NCBI RefSeq assembly: GCF_001514145.1
Contig: NZ_KQ948658.1
Coordinates: forward strand, 514,818-578,817
From: Streptomyces canus
GTDB taxonomy: Bacteria > Actinomycetota > Actinomycetes > Streptomycetales > Streptomycetaceae
Reading direction: 5' to 3'
Length of the DNA: 64,000 nucleotides
Shown here: in pieces, positions 7,317 to 16,514 of the stretch
Numbering within the stretch: the first letter of the stretch is position 1
Layout of the letters: the number at the start of each line of letters is the position of its first letter
Program-made: the position numbers and the translations under genes
The notes under the pieces: model-generated
Seen by the model: only the letters and a program-made list of their open reading frames with translations
Databases searched by the model: none
Told to the model about the DNA's origin: nothing

Positions 7317-10316
7317 TCACCGCACGTCGAACCGGTCGATCACCAGATAGGAGCCTCCGGTCTTGGTCAGCGTGAGCGTGTGCCGTCCGGCGGACAGCCC
7401 GCCGACCGTGTAGACGGTCTGCTGGACATGCCGGCCGGCCGCGTTCGCGTTGACGGTGCCCTGAGAGGTTCCGTCGAGGGAGACCGCGATGGTGCCCTCG
7501 TCGGAGTTGGTCTCGGTGACGAGGCTGATCCCGGTTCCCGTGAAGGTGACGGTGACCGAGTCGCCGTTGGCCGTCGCGGCGTGGACGTCGTCCTGGTAGT
7601 CGCCGTAGCCGCGGTTGGCGTAGGTGCGCCACGTCCCGCCGGTGTACGTGAGGGAGGAGTCGGTGTCGTTGGCCACGCCGGTCACCTCGAAGCCGTCCAG
7701 GATGGCGTAGTTGCCGCTGCGCTTGACGAACTGGACGGTGTGGCTGCCTGCGGTCAGTCCGCTGGTGCTGTAGATGACGGACTGGGCCTGGCGGGTGGCG
7801 GCGGAGGTGTCGAACAAGCCCTGGGAGGTGCCGTCGAGAAGGACCTCCACCTGGCCCTGGTCGCTGTTCTTCTCACCGATGACCGAGACGCCGGTGCCGG
7901 TGAACGTCAGGGAGGCGGCGTCTCCGTTGACGGTCGTGTAGTGCACGGCGTCCTCGTCGTCGCCGTAGCCCCGGTTGCCGCTCGCCAGCCAGCTGCCGGT
8001 GTAGGAGATCGCCGTGCTGTCGTCGTCGAGCCTGCCGGTCAGCGGCCGGTAGGCGGCTTCGGGACCCGCAGCGGTGATGACGGACCGGGCGGCGGAGGGC
8101 CAGGCACCGCCGGAGACGATCGTGGCCTGGTTGAAGGTGATGCTGGTTCCGTTGTTCTGGTAGTTGGAGCGGTCGGAGTAGTTGTCGTGGAGGTTGATGT
8201 CGTGGATGGTCGGCGTCCACATGCCGACCCACTGGCCCACCTTGACGCGGATCACGTTGTCGTGAGTGTTCCAGTACGAGCTGCCCTCGTCGTGGTAGAT
8301 CCCGTTCGTCTGGTTGATGCTCTCCACCAGATTGCCCGCCAGCACGGACGTGACGGAGCCGTCCCCGTCGCCCTGGCCGCCGTTGGTGTAGATGGCACCG
8401 CCATCGTGGAGGATGCTCATGACGTCGTGCACGTGGTTGTACAGGACCTGGTTGCCGCCGGCGTAGATGGTGCCGTGTTCGCAGGTGGTCAAGCCCTGGG
8501 CGGATTGCGTGGCGCACGATGAGGCGTAGCCCCAGCCCCAGCCGATCGACATGCCGGTGTAGGGAACGTGGCCGATGTCGTTGTGCGAGACGGTCAGGTT
8601 CCGGGTGTAACCGGCCCAGATGCCGACGGCGTCCGAGTAGTCCTGGGCGACGTGGGAGATCCAGTTCTGGGAGACGGTGTCACCCGTGGTCATGCGGCTG
8701 GTGTCGGTGAGGTAGTAGTCGTCCACCTCACCTACGGAGACTCCACCACCGGAGGTGTCGTGGATGAGGTTTCCGGTGATCGCGGAGTTCTGCGTGCCGT
8801 CGGCGAGGTCGATGCCCGTGCCGCCGGTGCCGGTGATCTCGTTGCCGCTGAAGGTGATGTTCGCGCCCCGGTGTACCTGCACGGCGGCGGGGATGCGGAT
8901 GGGGGCCTGGGTGGTGGCGTCCCACAGCACACCGGCCTGGTTGTCGATGTATCCGGCCGTCGACGGGAGCATCCAGGTGGTGTGGGCGAACGTCAGGCCC
9001 TGGAAGGTGATGTCGTGCACGGGCGTGATCGGGTCGGGGACGACCGTGAGAGCGTCGAGGAGCATGTACGTCCCGCCGGTCTTGACCAGCTTGACCGTGT
9101 GCTGCCCCTTGGGAAGGCCGCTGACGGAGGCGACGACCTGCTGGGCGAGACGGGAGGAGGCGGAGGCGGAGACGCTCTGGACCTTGGTGCCGTCGACGTA
9201 GACGTCCATGCCGCCCTGGTCACTGTTGGTCTCCGACAGCACGTCGATCCCGGTACCGGTGAAGGTGTAGCTCACCGAGGCGCCGTTGGACGCGGTGTAG
9301 TGCACGTCGTCGTAGAGGTCGCCCAGGGACCGCCCACTGGAGTAGTACCAGGAGCCGGTGTACGTGAGGGTTGTGTCGGTGTCGTTGACCGGCGTGAGGT
9401 GACCGGGGGTGCCACTTACGTTCAGCAGCGTCTCGAGGGTGGGCAGTTCCACGTCCGCCGTGCTGAGGTCCTCACCGGCCCGAGGCTTGTAGTAGAGGTA
9501 GCCCAGTGAACTGTCGAGGTAGAACTCGCCCGGGGCGTCGAGCAGTTGGTACGCGTTCTCCACGTAGCTGATCGCGTTCAGCTTGGGCAGTCCGTTCCCG
9601 TTGAACGGGAAGCCGCGGTTGGGCACCGAGGTGCTGTTGTTCGCGAAGCAGGTCGGGTCGAGGTTGAGGCTGGACCCGCCGCCGCTGGGCACAGTGATGC
9701 TCGCCAGCGGGCAGCGCATCTGCTTCCAGTTGTTGTTGTCCACGACCTCCACCGAGGAGGCATTGGTGAAGGACGCGTACGAGGAGTCACTGGTGGTGAA
9801 GCCGGCGCCGGCCAGGGTGAACCCCGAGGGGTTCAGCGGGCCGCGTGCGCGCTGGGCACGCACGCCGTCGACGAACAGCTGCCGGCTCTGTGTGCCTGCC
9901 GGCACAGCGGCACGGTAAATGCCTCTCACGCTGTCGTGGAGGGAGAACCCGCTGATCTTCGTCGCCCCGCTGAGAACGGGCTTCTCACCCGGATAGGCGG
10001 CGTAGACCACCTGGTGGCCGTTCTGCCCCGAGTCGGACGCGCCCAAGGCGAACGTCTGGGACAGACGGTAGGTACCACCGCGGAGGTAGATGTTGATATC
10101 GGCCGTCATACCGGGGGCCAGGCTTTCCACCTTGCTCTTGACGCCGTCCAGACTGCAGGGCGCGCTCAGCGAGCAGTCGCCGCCGGACCCGGAAGGGGAG
10201 GCGTACAACACGGTCGCAGTGGCGGCGGACGCGGATCCGGGCAGGGCCACGGCGGCGAACACCACCGCGCCGATCGCGCCGAGACGGCCGACGGCTCTTG
10301 AACGGAACAGCCGCAT
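7317..10316 (-). CDS. Secreted right-handed beta-helix glycosidase (GH141-like, putative alpha-L-fucosidase)
   Basis: The 999-residue exported protein has a signal peptide (residues 1-31, LPGSASA cleavage region), then TVLYASPSGSG and a parallel beta-helix from about 430 to 758 with DGGAIYTNGG, IYHDEGSSYWN and PYTGMSIGWGWG. These resemble GH141-type enzymes, a family containing an alpha-L-fucosidase and a xylanase. Three copies of a roughly 115-residue beta-sandwich (motif YTGSW then DDVHY, later TNSDQG and GxHTVxLVK) occur: one inserted at 310-428, inside the catalytic region, and two C-terminal at 764-879 and 882-999; probably glycan binding. Start ATG with AAGGAG upstream. Located between transporter/mutarotase and intracellular enzymes, it would release fucose outside the cell. 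Confidence 0.8.
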   Translation of the reverse strand: MRLFRSRAVGRLGAIGAVVFAAVALPGSASAATATVLYASPSGSGGDCSLSAPCSLDGVKSKVESLAPGMTADINIYLRGGTYRLSQTFALGASDSGQNGHQVVYAAYPGEKPVLSGATKISGFSLHDSVRGIYRAAVPAGTQSRQLFVDGVRAQRARGPLNPSGFTLAGAGFTTSDSSYASFTNASSVEVVDNNNWKQMRCPLASITVPSGGGSSLNLDPTCFANNSTSVPNRGFPFNGNGLPKLNAISYVENAYQLLDAPGEFYLDSSLGYLYYKPRAGEDLSTADVELPTLETLLNVSGTPGHLTPVNDTDTTLTYTGSWYYSSGRSLGDLYDDVHYTASNGASVSYTFTGTGIDVLSETNSDQGGMDVYVDGTKVQSVSASASSRLAQQVVASVSGLPKGQHTVKLVKTGGTYMLLDALTVVPDPITPVHDITFQGLTFAHTTWMLPSTAGYIDNQAGVLWDATTQAPIRIPAAVQVHRGANITFSGNEITGTGGTGIDLADGTQNSAITGNLIHDTSGGGVSVGEVDDYYLTDTSRMTTGDTVSQNWISHVAQDYSDAVGIWAGYTRNLTVSHNDIGHVPYTGMSIGWGWGYASSCATQSAQGLTTCEHGTIYAGGNQVLYNHVHDVMSILHDGGAIYTNGGQGDGDGSVTSVLAGNLVESINQTNGIYHDEGSSYWNTHDNVIRVKVGQWVGMWTPTIHDINLHDNYSDRSNYQNNGTSITFNQATIVSGGAWPSAARSVITAAGPEAAYRPLTGRLDDDSTAISYTGSWLASGNRGYGDDEDAVHYTTVNGDAASLTFTGTGVSVIGEKNSDQGQVEVLLDGTSQGLFDTSAATRQAQSVIYSTSGLTAGSHTVQFVKRSGNYAILDGFEVTGVANDTDSSLTYTGGTWRTYANRGYGDYQDDVHAATANGDSVTVTFTGTGISLVTETNSDEGTIAVSLDGTSQGTVNANAAGRHVQQTVYTVGGLSAGRHTLTLTKTGGSYLVIDRFDVR

Positions 10317-10445
10317 TGATGCTCCTTAAAGGGGGTCAGGGCTCCTGCGCGATCGGCGATCCACCCCGCGAAGGGTCGGGCGAAAGCACACACCGTTCGC
10401 GGATCTCCGCGAGTCATGCGTGGACGATGGGAGGGCTGCCGACCG

Positions 10446-10784
10446 TCAGGGTGTGCCAGGCTCGCTCAGATGCCAGACCTCGGTCAGGTCCGACCAGTTG
10501 CCCCCGGTGCCGGTGTCGGCCCAGGGCTCCTGGCAGGGGCCGGTGAGCTTCCACCAGGCTTGGGTGGCCGCGTCGGCGCCGATTGCGGCCATGTCGGTCT
10601 CGAAGTCGTCGCCGTGGTACTCGAAGTAGCCGAACAGCGTGTCCTCGCGCAGGAAGATGCTGTAGTTGCGGATGTTCGCGGCCCGCAGCGCGGCCTCGAC
10701 GCCCGGCCAGACCGCGGAGTGCAGGCGCAGATACAGGTCACGGTGCTCCGGCTGCAGGCGGATCGTCTGGGCAACCCGTTTCAT
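10446..10784 (-). CDS. L-rhamnose mutarotase-family protein (probable L-fucose mutarotase)
   Basis: The 112-residue protein is a RhaM-family (DUF718) dimeric alpha/beta barrel: MKRVAQTIRLQPEHRDLYLR at the start, HSAVWPGVEAAL, NYSIFLREDTLFGYFEYHG in the middle and a Trp-rich C-terminus. Members interconvert alpha and beta anomers of 6-deoxy sugars; in fucose operons they feed the dehydrogenase the right anomer. The catalytic-type His in LHSAVWPG is present. It lies between the importer genes and the secreted glycosidase on the same strand. L-rhamnose cannot be excluded as the natural sugar, but no rhamnonate dehydratase or aldolase of the rhamnose route is seen. Confidence 0.88.
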   Translation of the reverse strand: MKRVAQTIRLQPEHRDLYLRLHSAVWPGVEAALRAANIRNYSIFLREDTLFGYFEYHGDDFETDMAAIGADAATQAWWKLTGPCQEPWADTGTGGNWSDLTEVWHLSEPGTP

Positions 10785-11056
10785 CGGGGTCCTTCCGGTG
10801 ATGTGTGCGGCGGTGCCGGACAGCCCCGCCTGGGCCTGCCTGGTGACGCAGTGGCAAAAGCCCGTCCGCATGACGTGGGCTTGGGACGGCCCCGTCGTCG
10901 GGGAACGCCGATGAGTACGGCGGCGGGCGCGGGCGTTCGACGCGTTGTCGGTGCGCGGTGGCCGGCGCGGCAGCGGGTGGCCGACGGTTCCCGTCCGTGT
11001 CGACGAGCCTATGGCGGACGAGGGCGTCGCCAGGGGGTCGGGGTGCGGCTGGCGCC

Positions 11057-12022
11057 TCACTCCTTGGTCGCGCCGGCGAGCATGCCGGCCACCAGAGCGC
11101 GTTGGGAGAAGAGGAAGACGATCAGGACCGGCACGATGGACACCAGGGTGGCCAGCGCCAGTTCGGGTCGCATGATCTGGTTGCCCGCGCCGCTGGAGGT
11201 GTTGAACAGCGGCGAGGCGGCGAGCAGGTTGTTCAGCCCCACCTGCGCCGGATACTGGGAGCTGTCGGGCAGCATCACGAACGGCAGGAAGAAGTTGTTC
11301 CAGTTGCCGACGAAGTTGAAGAAGCCGACCAGGGCGATCACGGGCTTGGCCAGCGGCATCGCGACGAGACGGAAGACCTGCCATTCCGAGCACCCGTCGA
11401 TCCGTGCGGCGGACAGCAGGTCGGCGGGGACGTTGGAGGAGAAGTAGATGTAGGTGAGGTAGACCCCGAACGGGAAGAAGGAGAAGGGCAGGATCACCGA
11501 CCAGATCGTGCCGTCCAGGTGCACGGCGTTCATCCCCAGGTACAGGGGAAGCACCATCGCGGCTGTCGGCATGAGCATCACCAGCATGGTGATGGTCAAC
11601 AGCATCCGGCGCCCGATGAACTGGGTGAGAGCCAGCGCGTACCCGGCGGGGATCGATGTCACGAGGGTGATGGCCAGTGCGCCGAACGTGTAGAGCGCCG
11701 AGTTCTTCAGCCAGGTGAGGATGGCGCCTTCCTGGAAGGCGTAGAGGTGGTGCCAGGCGTCGGCGATCGCGGTGAGGGAGCCGAAGGAGAACGGGTTGTC
11801 CCGCACGATCTGGCCGTCGGTCTTGGTCGTGGCCAGCAGGAGCCACACCACCGGCACACAGAAGAACAGCACGGCCAGGCCCATGACGATGAGCCAGGCC
11901 AGCCGGGCGGCCAGTGAGCGTGGGCGGCGCGTCCGGCGCATGGGCTTCCTCGGGCTGGTGCGGGCGCCGACCGTACGGGGCGGCGGCGTTCGGCGGGCTG
12001 TGGTCGTGGGAGCCGTGGTCAT
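11057..12022 (-). CDS. Sugar ABC transporter permease (MalG-like, inner membrane)
   Basis: This 321-residue permease has a basic cytoplasmic N-terminus and six hydrophobic segments. The EAA loop reads SAARIDGCSEWQVFRLVAMPLAKPVI, contacting the ATPase. It is of the carbohydrate uptake (CUT1) type. Its ATG overlaps the stop of the partner permease by 4 bp. No ATP-binding gene is nearby; in Streptomyces a shared MsiK ATPase commonly energises CUT1 importers, so MsiK is the likely partner (inference from known biology). Substrate inferred from locus: fucose or fucosyl oligosaccharide. Confidence 0.9.
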   Translation of the reverse strand: MTTAPTTTARRTPPPRTVGARTSPRKPMRRTRRPRSLAARLAWLIVMGLAVLFFCVPVVWLLLATTKTDGQIVRDNPFSFGSLTAIADAWHHLYAFQEGAILTWLKNSALYTFGALAITLVTSIPAGYALALTQFIGRRMLLTITMLVMLMPTAAMVLPLYLGMNAVHLDGTIWSVILPFSFFPFGVYLTYIYFSSNVPADLLSAARIDGCSEWQVFRLVAMPLAKPVIALVGFFNFVGNWNNFFLPFVMLPDSSQYPAQVGLNNLLAASPLFNTSSGAGNQIMRPELALATLVSIVPVLIVFLFSQRALVAGMLAGATKE

Positions 12023-12939
12023 CCTTCGTCCCTGTCGAACAGGCCGGTACGGAAGACGACGAGCGCCGCGCAGGCGAGGCCCAGGATGAGGAGGTCGACG
12101 GAGAGCGCCGCCGCGCCGTTGAAGTCGCCTGCCTGGAAGGCGTATTGGTAAGAGAGCTGGTTGGGTGACCAGCTGTCGGGGATCATGCCCCAGCTGGCGA
12201 GGGAGACCAGTTGCGGCTCGACGAAGAGCTGCGTGCCGGCAGCGAAGGCCAGGATCAGCATGTACGCGATCCACTTGGTGATCATCGGGATCTGGATGCG
12301 AAGGGCGATCTGGAGCGTGCTGGCGCCATCGATGCGGGCGGCCTCCAGGATCTCGTCGGGGATGCTGTTGAGCGCGCCGTACATGACCACGATCCAGCCG
12401 CCCGCCCCGGTCCAGAAGGCGATGACGGTAAAGAGCACCGGCAGGTGACCGGGTGCGTTGACCTGCGCGAGGGTGTTCCAACCGAATCCCTTCAGCAGCC
12501 AGCCGACGGGGCTGGCAGCCGGGTCGAGGAGGATCAGGAAGAGCAGCACGCTCGCCACTCCGGCGAGGGCCCCCGGCAGGTAGAACAGGAACCGCAGGCT
12601 GGTGGAGGCCCTGCGCATGCGCCCGTGCAGCATCAGGGAGAGCAGCACCACAAGGATCATCAGGCTGGCCAGCCACACCACCAGGTACAGGCCGATGTGG
12701 AGGAAGGCCGGACCGAAACGGTAGTCAGTGAACGTCCGGGTGAAGTTGCCGAACCCGACGAGCTGGTTGCGGGAGTTGGACAGCGCCAGCCACACCGCGT
12801 AACCGGTGGGCAGGACGCCGAAGGCGAGCAGGAGGAGGACATAGCCGGAGACGAAGACGTAACCGGCGCGTCCGACCGGGTTGCGGGCCGAGCGGCCGCC
12901 GCGGCGGCCGCTCCGCTCCGTTGCGAGGTGGGTGGTCAT
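12019..12939 (-). CDS. Sugar ABC transporter permease (MalF-like, inner membrane)
   Basis: The 306-residue permease has a basic N-terminus ending before the first helix (YVFVSGYVLLLLAFGVLPTGYAV) and five further membrane segments. The EAA loop is ILEAARIDGASTLQIALRIQIPM. It forms the CUT1 heterodimer with the following gene. The ATG lies 12 bp after the binding-protein stop codon, consistent with one transcript. Nothing appears truncated. Confidence 0.9.
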   Translation of the reverse strand: MTTHLATERSGRRGGRSARNPVGRAGYVFVSGYVLLLLAFGVLPTGYAVWLALSNSRNQLVGFGNFTRTFTDYRFGPAFLHIGLYLVVWLASLMILVVLLSLMLHGRMRRASTSLRFLFYLPGALAGVASVLLFLILLDPAASPVGWLLKGFGWNTLAQVNAPGHLPVLFTVIAFWTGAGGWIVVMYGALNSIPDEILEAARIDGASTLQIALRIQIPMITKWIAYMLILAFAAGTQLFVEPQLVSLASWGMIPDSWSPNQLSYQYAFQAGDFNGAAALSVDLLILGLACAALVVFRTGLFDRDEG

Positions 12940-12951
12940 CGGTCCGCTTCG

Positions 12952-14316
12952 CTAGTTGACGGTGTATCCGAGGGACTTGGCCTTGTCGGTGATGGCCGTC
13001 TGCCAGGTGCCCAGGGTGTCGGTGAGGGTCTTGCCCGAGTTCAGGGCCGGGATCACGGTGGAGGAGTAGATCGCTTCCTGGCTGTACTGGGTCGCGGACC
13101 AGCCGGGCCAGATCAGTTCCGCGGCTTCCTCGAAGACGGGGCTGATGTCCTTGGCGAAGTAGCCGGTGTACAGCTGGTTGACGAGCCACTTGGTGGCCGC
13201 CGGCCTGTACGCGGGGTATGTGGCCGCGGTGGCCTGGTAGTCGTCGGAGGTCGTCATCCAGCTGACCAGGTCGGAGGCCGCCTTGAGGTTCTTGCTGTGG
13301 GAGGAGACGAACCACAGACCACCGCCGACGTTGCCGGTGTAGTTCTTGTCGTCGCCCTCGAACTTCAGCGGTGAGGCAGCGGCGATCTGCCCCTTGGGGA
13401 TCTTGAAGGTGGAGTTGAAGAGCACCTGGCCGTACCAGGACGGGCCGGGGAGCATGAGGACCTTGCTCGCCTGGTTCTTGATGAAGCCGGCGCTGAAGAC
13501 GGTGTCCTTGGCGACCGATCCCTTGGCGATCAGCCCGTCGAGCAGCTTGGCCATCCGGGTGCACTTGGGGTCATGCAGGTCAACGGTGACCTTCTTGGCG
13601 CCGGTCGTGGTGCTGGCGGTGCACTGGCTCGCCCAGAAGTACACCTCAGGAGTCCAGGCGTCCCCGGCGGTTCCGACCAGGTACCCGGGGTGCTCCTTGG
13701 CCACCTTCTCGCCGAGTGCCTGGTACTCCTCCCAGGTGGTCGGGACGGAGTAGCCCCACTTGCCCATGAGCTTCTTGTTGTACCAGAGCACGTTCTGGGC
13801 CAGGTCGTTGCGCAGACAGTAGGTGCTGCCGTTGAACTTGCAGGGGTTCAGTGCGCCGTACGCGAAGCCGTTCAGGGTCGACAGCGGGATCAGGCCCTTG
13901 TCGACGGGCGCGGCATAGGGCGTCTTGCCTTGGGCGGCCCAGCTGCCGTCGTTGACGTTGGCACTGAAGGCCACGTCGGGCCAGCCGCTGCCGGTCCGGT
14001 CGAACAGCTGCACCTTGGTCTGCAGGTCATTGGCCCCGTTGGCGTCGCCACTGTACGTGACGATCTTCAGCTTCACGTCCGGGTGCGCCTTCTGGTACGC
14101 CTGCACGCCGGGCACACGGCCGGCGTCAGCCCAGACCGTGATCTCACTGCCCTTCTCCTGAGCCACGGGCATGAAGGCCGCGGGGGAGGAAGTCGCCGCA
14201 GGGGCGGGGTCCGCGTTGCCGCAGGCGGCGAGCCCGAGCAGGGAGACGGCGCCCAGGACGGCGACGGCCGTGAGTCTGAGCTGGCGGCGGGAGGAAACCG
14301 GAACGTCGTCGTGCAT
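12952..14316 (-). CDS. Extracellular sugar-binding lipoprotein of ABC importer
   Basis: The 454-residue protein is a family-1 extracellular solute-binding protein. A lipoprotein signal ends in LLGLAACGNADP, so it is anchored outside the membrane. The mature part has SEITVWADAGRVPGVQAYQK at its N-terminus, and Trp/Tyr-rich sugar-site stretches. The start MHDDVPVSSRRQLRL was picked because it gives a short n-region and has GAGGTCA upstream; the longer frame is not credible. It is first of the three importer genes and follows the dehydratase by 95 bp. It presumably captures the sugar released by the GH141-like enzymes. Confidence 0.9.
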   Translation of the reverse strand: MHDDVPVSSRRQLRLTAVAVLGAVSLLGLAACGNADPAPAATSSPAAFMPVAQEKGSEITVWADAGRVPGVQAYQKAHPDVKLKIVTYSGDANGANDLQTKVQLFDRTGSGWPDVAFSANVNDGSWAAQGKTPYAAPVDKGLIPLSTLNGFAYGALNPCKFNGSTYCLRNDLAQNVLWYNKKLMGKWGYSVPTTWEEYQALGEKVAKEHPGYLVGTAGDAWTPEVYFWASQCTASTTTGAKKVTVDLHDPKCTRMAKLLDGLIAKGSVAKDTVFSAGFIKNQASKVLMLPGPSWYGQVLFNSTFKIPKGQIAAASPLKFEGDDKNYTGNVGGGLWFVSSHSKNLKAASDLVSWMTTSDDYQATAATYPAYRPAATKWLVNQLYTGYFAKDISPVFEEAAELIWPGWSATQYSQEAIYSSTVIPALNSGKTLTDTLGTWQTAITDKAKSLGYTVN

Positions 14317-14410
14317 GACTGACCTCAGATCTTGGGAAATGGCGCACAGCGGTGAGAGGCGCCGCGTTCGGGGTGTTCGAGACAGGCGGTCGGGCCTGGG
14401 GCTCCGGTCA

Positions 14411-15526
14411 TCAGGCCCGGGGCGGAGTGACGGTCTCCTTGTCGACAAATGCCTGAAGGGCGGGAGGGTAGTCCAAGCCCGCCGGAAGGGCGACGCCCGG
14501 ACCGGTGGGGGCATGGACGAGGCCGGCGGCGTCGATGCCGCTCTCGCGGCTGATGGGATTGCCCATGACCAGCGACTCGTAGTACGTGGTGTTGGAGATG
14601 GCCATGCACAGGTGCCGGTTGGGGATCTCCGGCCCGTGCACCTCGGCGCGCAGCCGGTAGGCGTCGGCGAGGTGGGCGGTGCGCATCGCGCCGGTGAAGC
14701 CGCCGCGCAGCTGGGTGGAGGCGCGGACTCCGAAGGTGGCGGCGCCGGCCTGGATGAAGTCGGCCGAGTTCATGTGCGCCCCGTCGGAGGTCTCGGCCAC
14801 GAGGAGGGGAACGGCCACCGCGTCGGCGAGGCGCTTGTACGCGGTGATGCTGAACTCCCTCATCGGCTCCTCGTACCAGAGGTAGCCGGCGTCGGAGAGG
14901 GCGTGCCCGAGATAGATCGCGTCGGGGAGGTCGAAGCCCGCCGACCCGTCGAACATCAGCGGGACGTCGTCCCCCACATGCTCGCGCAATGCCACCGACA
15001 GGCGGGCGTCACAGCGGGCGTCACCCCAGGCGTGGAGCTTGATGGCGGGGTAGCCGAGCTCCAGGGCCTGGTCGGCGATGTCCAGGTACTCCTCGATCGA
15101 GGAGTAGGTGACAGTGGAGGCGTAGGCGGGTATCGAGGTGCGGTAGCCGCCGAGCATCTGCCAGGTGGGCCGGTCGGCGAGCCGTCCGGCCAGGTCCCAC
15201 AGCGCGGTGTCGACCAGGCCCAGCAGGTAGAGCGGTAGCTCCTCCGTGCGGTCCAGTTCCCACATGCGGTGCCAGAGCCATTCCCGCTGCAGGGGATCGT
15301 GCCCCACCAGCTCCTTGCGCAGGACGCGGTCCAGCAGGTCCGCCAGGATGACCCCGCTGCCCCGCCGGGGGGACATCGCCACCCCCTCGACCCCTTCGTC
15401 CGTGCGGATGCGCAGCACCGCGGCCTCGCCCTCGGACGGGCTGCCCAGGAGTCCGTTCCGCCAGACGAAGGGCGGACTGACTCCCGGCACCCGGACCGGA
15501 TGGCACTCGACTTCGGTAATGCGCAC
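14411..15526 (-). CDS. Mandelate racemase/enolase-superfamily sugar acid dehydratase (probable L-fuconate dehydratase)
   Basis: This 371-residue enolase-superfamily member shows the capping domain (ITEVECHPVRVPG), then the TIM barrel with metal ligands in LMFDGSAGFD, YEEPM and VAETSDG, and a late VHGPEIPN His region. The usual Lys-x-Lys at the end of the second strand reads IKLHAWGD, that is Lys-Leu-His. In this pathway it would dehydrate L-fuconate to 2-keto-3-deoxy-L-fuconate. It is shorter than the best-known fuconate dehydratases (over 400 residues), so the exact sugar acid is uncertain. GTG at 15526 was chosen because AAGGGG lies 8 bases upstream; TTG and GTG codons up to 15544 are alternatives. 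It is the first gene after the GntR-controlled promoter. Confidence 0.83.
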   Translation of the reverse strand: MRITEVECHPVRVPGVSPPFVWRNGLLGSPSEGEAAVLRIRTDEGVEGVAMSPRRGSGVILADLLDRVLRKELVGHDPLQREWLWHRMWELDRTEELPLYLLGLVDTALWDLAGRLADRPTWQMLGGYRTSIPAYASTVTYSSIEEYLDIADQALELGYPAIKLHAWGDARCDARLSVALREHVGDDVPLMFDGSAGFDLPDAIYLGHALSDAGYLWYEEPMREFSITAYKRLADAVAVPLLVAETSDGAHMNSADFIQAGAATFGVRASTQLRGGFTGAMRTAHLADAYRLRAEVHGPEIPNRHLCMAISNTTYYESLVMGNPISRESGIDAAGLVHAPTGPGVALPAGLDYPPALQAFVDKETVTPPRA

Positions 15527-15570
15527 GGCGTGCACCCCTTGCAACGGGAAGTACTGCTGCGAAATTTTCG

Positions 15571-15602
15571 TGTAACGTAAGTCGTCATACGAATGCTGTC
15601 AA
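15571..15602 (-). promoter_or_regulatory. Promoter and GntR operator of the fucose operon
   Basis: On the minus strand TTGACA (15597-15602) is followed after 17 bp by TACGTT (15574-15579), a good HrdB-type promoter for the dehydratase-to-lut array. The interval 15571-15594 matches the site at 16523-16546 in 21 of 24 bases (shared cores ATTCGTATGACG and GTTACA), lying across the spacer and -10. This placement suits repression by the divergent GntR protein. Confidence 0.75.
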
Positions 15603-15653
15603 GAAGTTCCGCGCAGTAGACTCGCCGTCATCCACATCAGCAAGGGGGCACAC

Positions 15654-16421
15654 ATGGCCAAGGACAGCACCGGCGGAGCAGGAGAGTCTCCCGTGCTCAA
15701 GCCCTGGCCCAAGCGTCCGGCCCGACTGGCCCAGGCCGTCATGGAGAGTCTGGCCGACACGATCGTGTCGGGCGCCATTCCTCCAGGATCGACCCTGCCG
15801 GTGGAGCCCGAGCTCTGCGAGACCTTCGGCGTCAGCCGCATCACCGTCCGCGAGGCGGTCAAGTCCCTGGAGGCCAAGGGGCTGGTCCTCGCCCGGCAGG
15901 GCTACGGCACCACCGTCACCCCGCCCGAGGAATGGAACCTCCTCGACCCCGTCGTGCTCGCCGCGACCGTCCAGCACGACGGCCAGCTCGTCGTCCTCGA
16001 CCAGCTGGTCGACATCCGGTCGACGCTGGAAGCCCAGATGACGGCCCAGGCCGCACAGCTGGCCACCGACGACGACCTGCGAGCCATCGAGCGGCTGCTC
16101 GCCCGGCTCGACGAGGAGACCGCCGTCCCGGCATGCTTCATCGAGACCGATGTCGCCTTCCATGACCGGATCATGCAGGCATCCCACAACAGGCTCGGCC
16201 GTTCCATCATCCGGATCCTCCACGCCCAGGCACGCACGACCTATCTGTACAACGGCACACCGGACACGACCGCGTGCGAGCGCGCCAACGCGGAGCACCG
16301 CGAAGTCGCCGAGCGGCTGCTGGCCCGGGACCCCGACGGGGCCGGGCAGGCCATGGCGGCACACATCCAGACCGCGTGGAGCCGCCGCCGCATGCCGAAC
16401 GTGAGCTCCCCCGCCTCCTGA
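15654..16421 (+). CDS. GntR/FadR-family transcriptional regulator of the fucose locus
   Basis: The 255-residue regulator has a winged helix at about residues 20-85 (LADTIVSGAIPPGSTLPVEP, then FGVSRITVREAVKSLEAKGL) and an all-helical FCD effector domain. Effector-domain metal or ligand residues include DVAFHDRIMQASHNR and the late NAEHREVAERLL. FadR/FCD members typically respond to sugar acids or related carboxylates, so fuconate or keto-deoxyfuconate is a plausible inducer. ATG start with AAGGGGG just upstream. It stands between the two outward-facing promoters carrying the same 24-bp motif and probably controls both. Confidence 0.9.
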   Translation: MAKDSTGGAGESPVLKPWPKRPARLAQAVMESLADTIVSGAIPPGSTLPVEPELCETFGVSRITVREAVKSLEAKGLVLARQGYGTTVTPPEEWNLLDPVVLAATVQHDGQLVVLDQLVDIRSTLEAQMTAQAAQLATDDDLRAIERLLARLDEETAVPACFIETDVAFHDRIMQASHNRLGRSIIRILHAQARTTYLYNGTPDTTACERANAEHREVAERLLARDPDGAGQAMAAHIQTAWSRRRMPNVSSPAS

Positions 16422-16514
16422 GGGCACCCGCAACCGACCTCGCCCCGCCCCCGAGCCGACAGGCCGGGGGCGTTCGTATACCCAGGGCCGGCCGAGTCGA
16501 CGACGTTCGACCTA

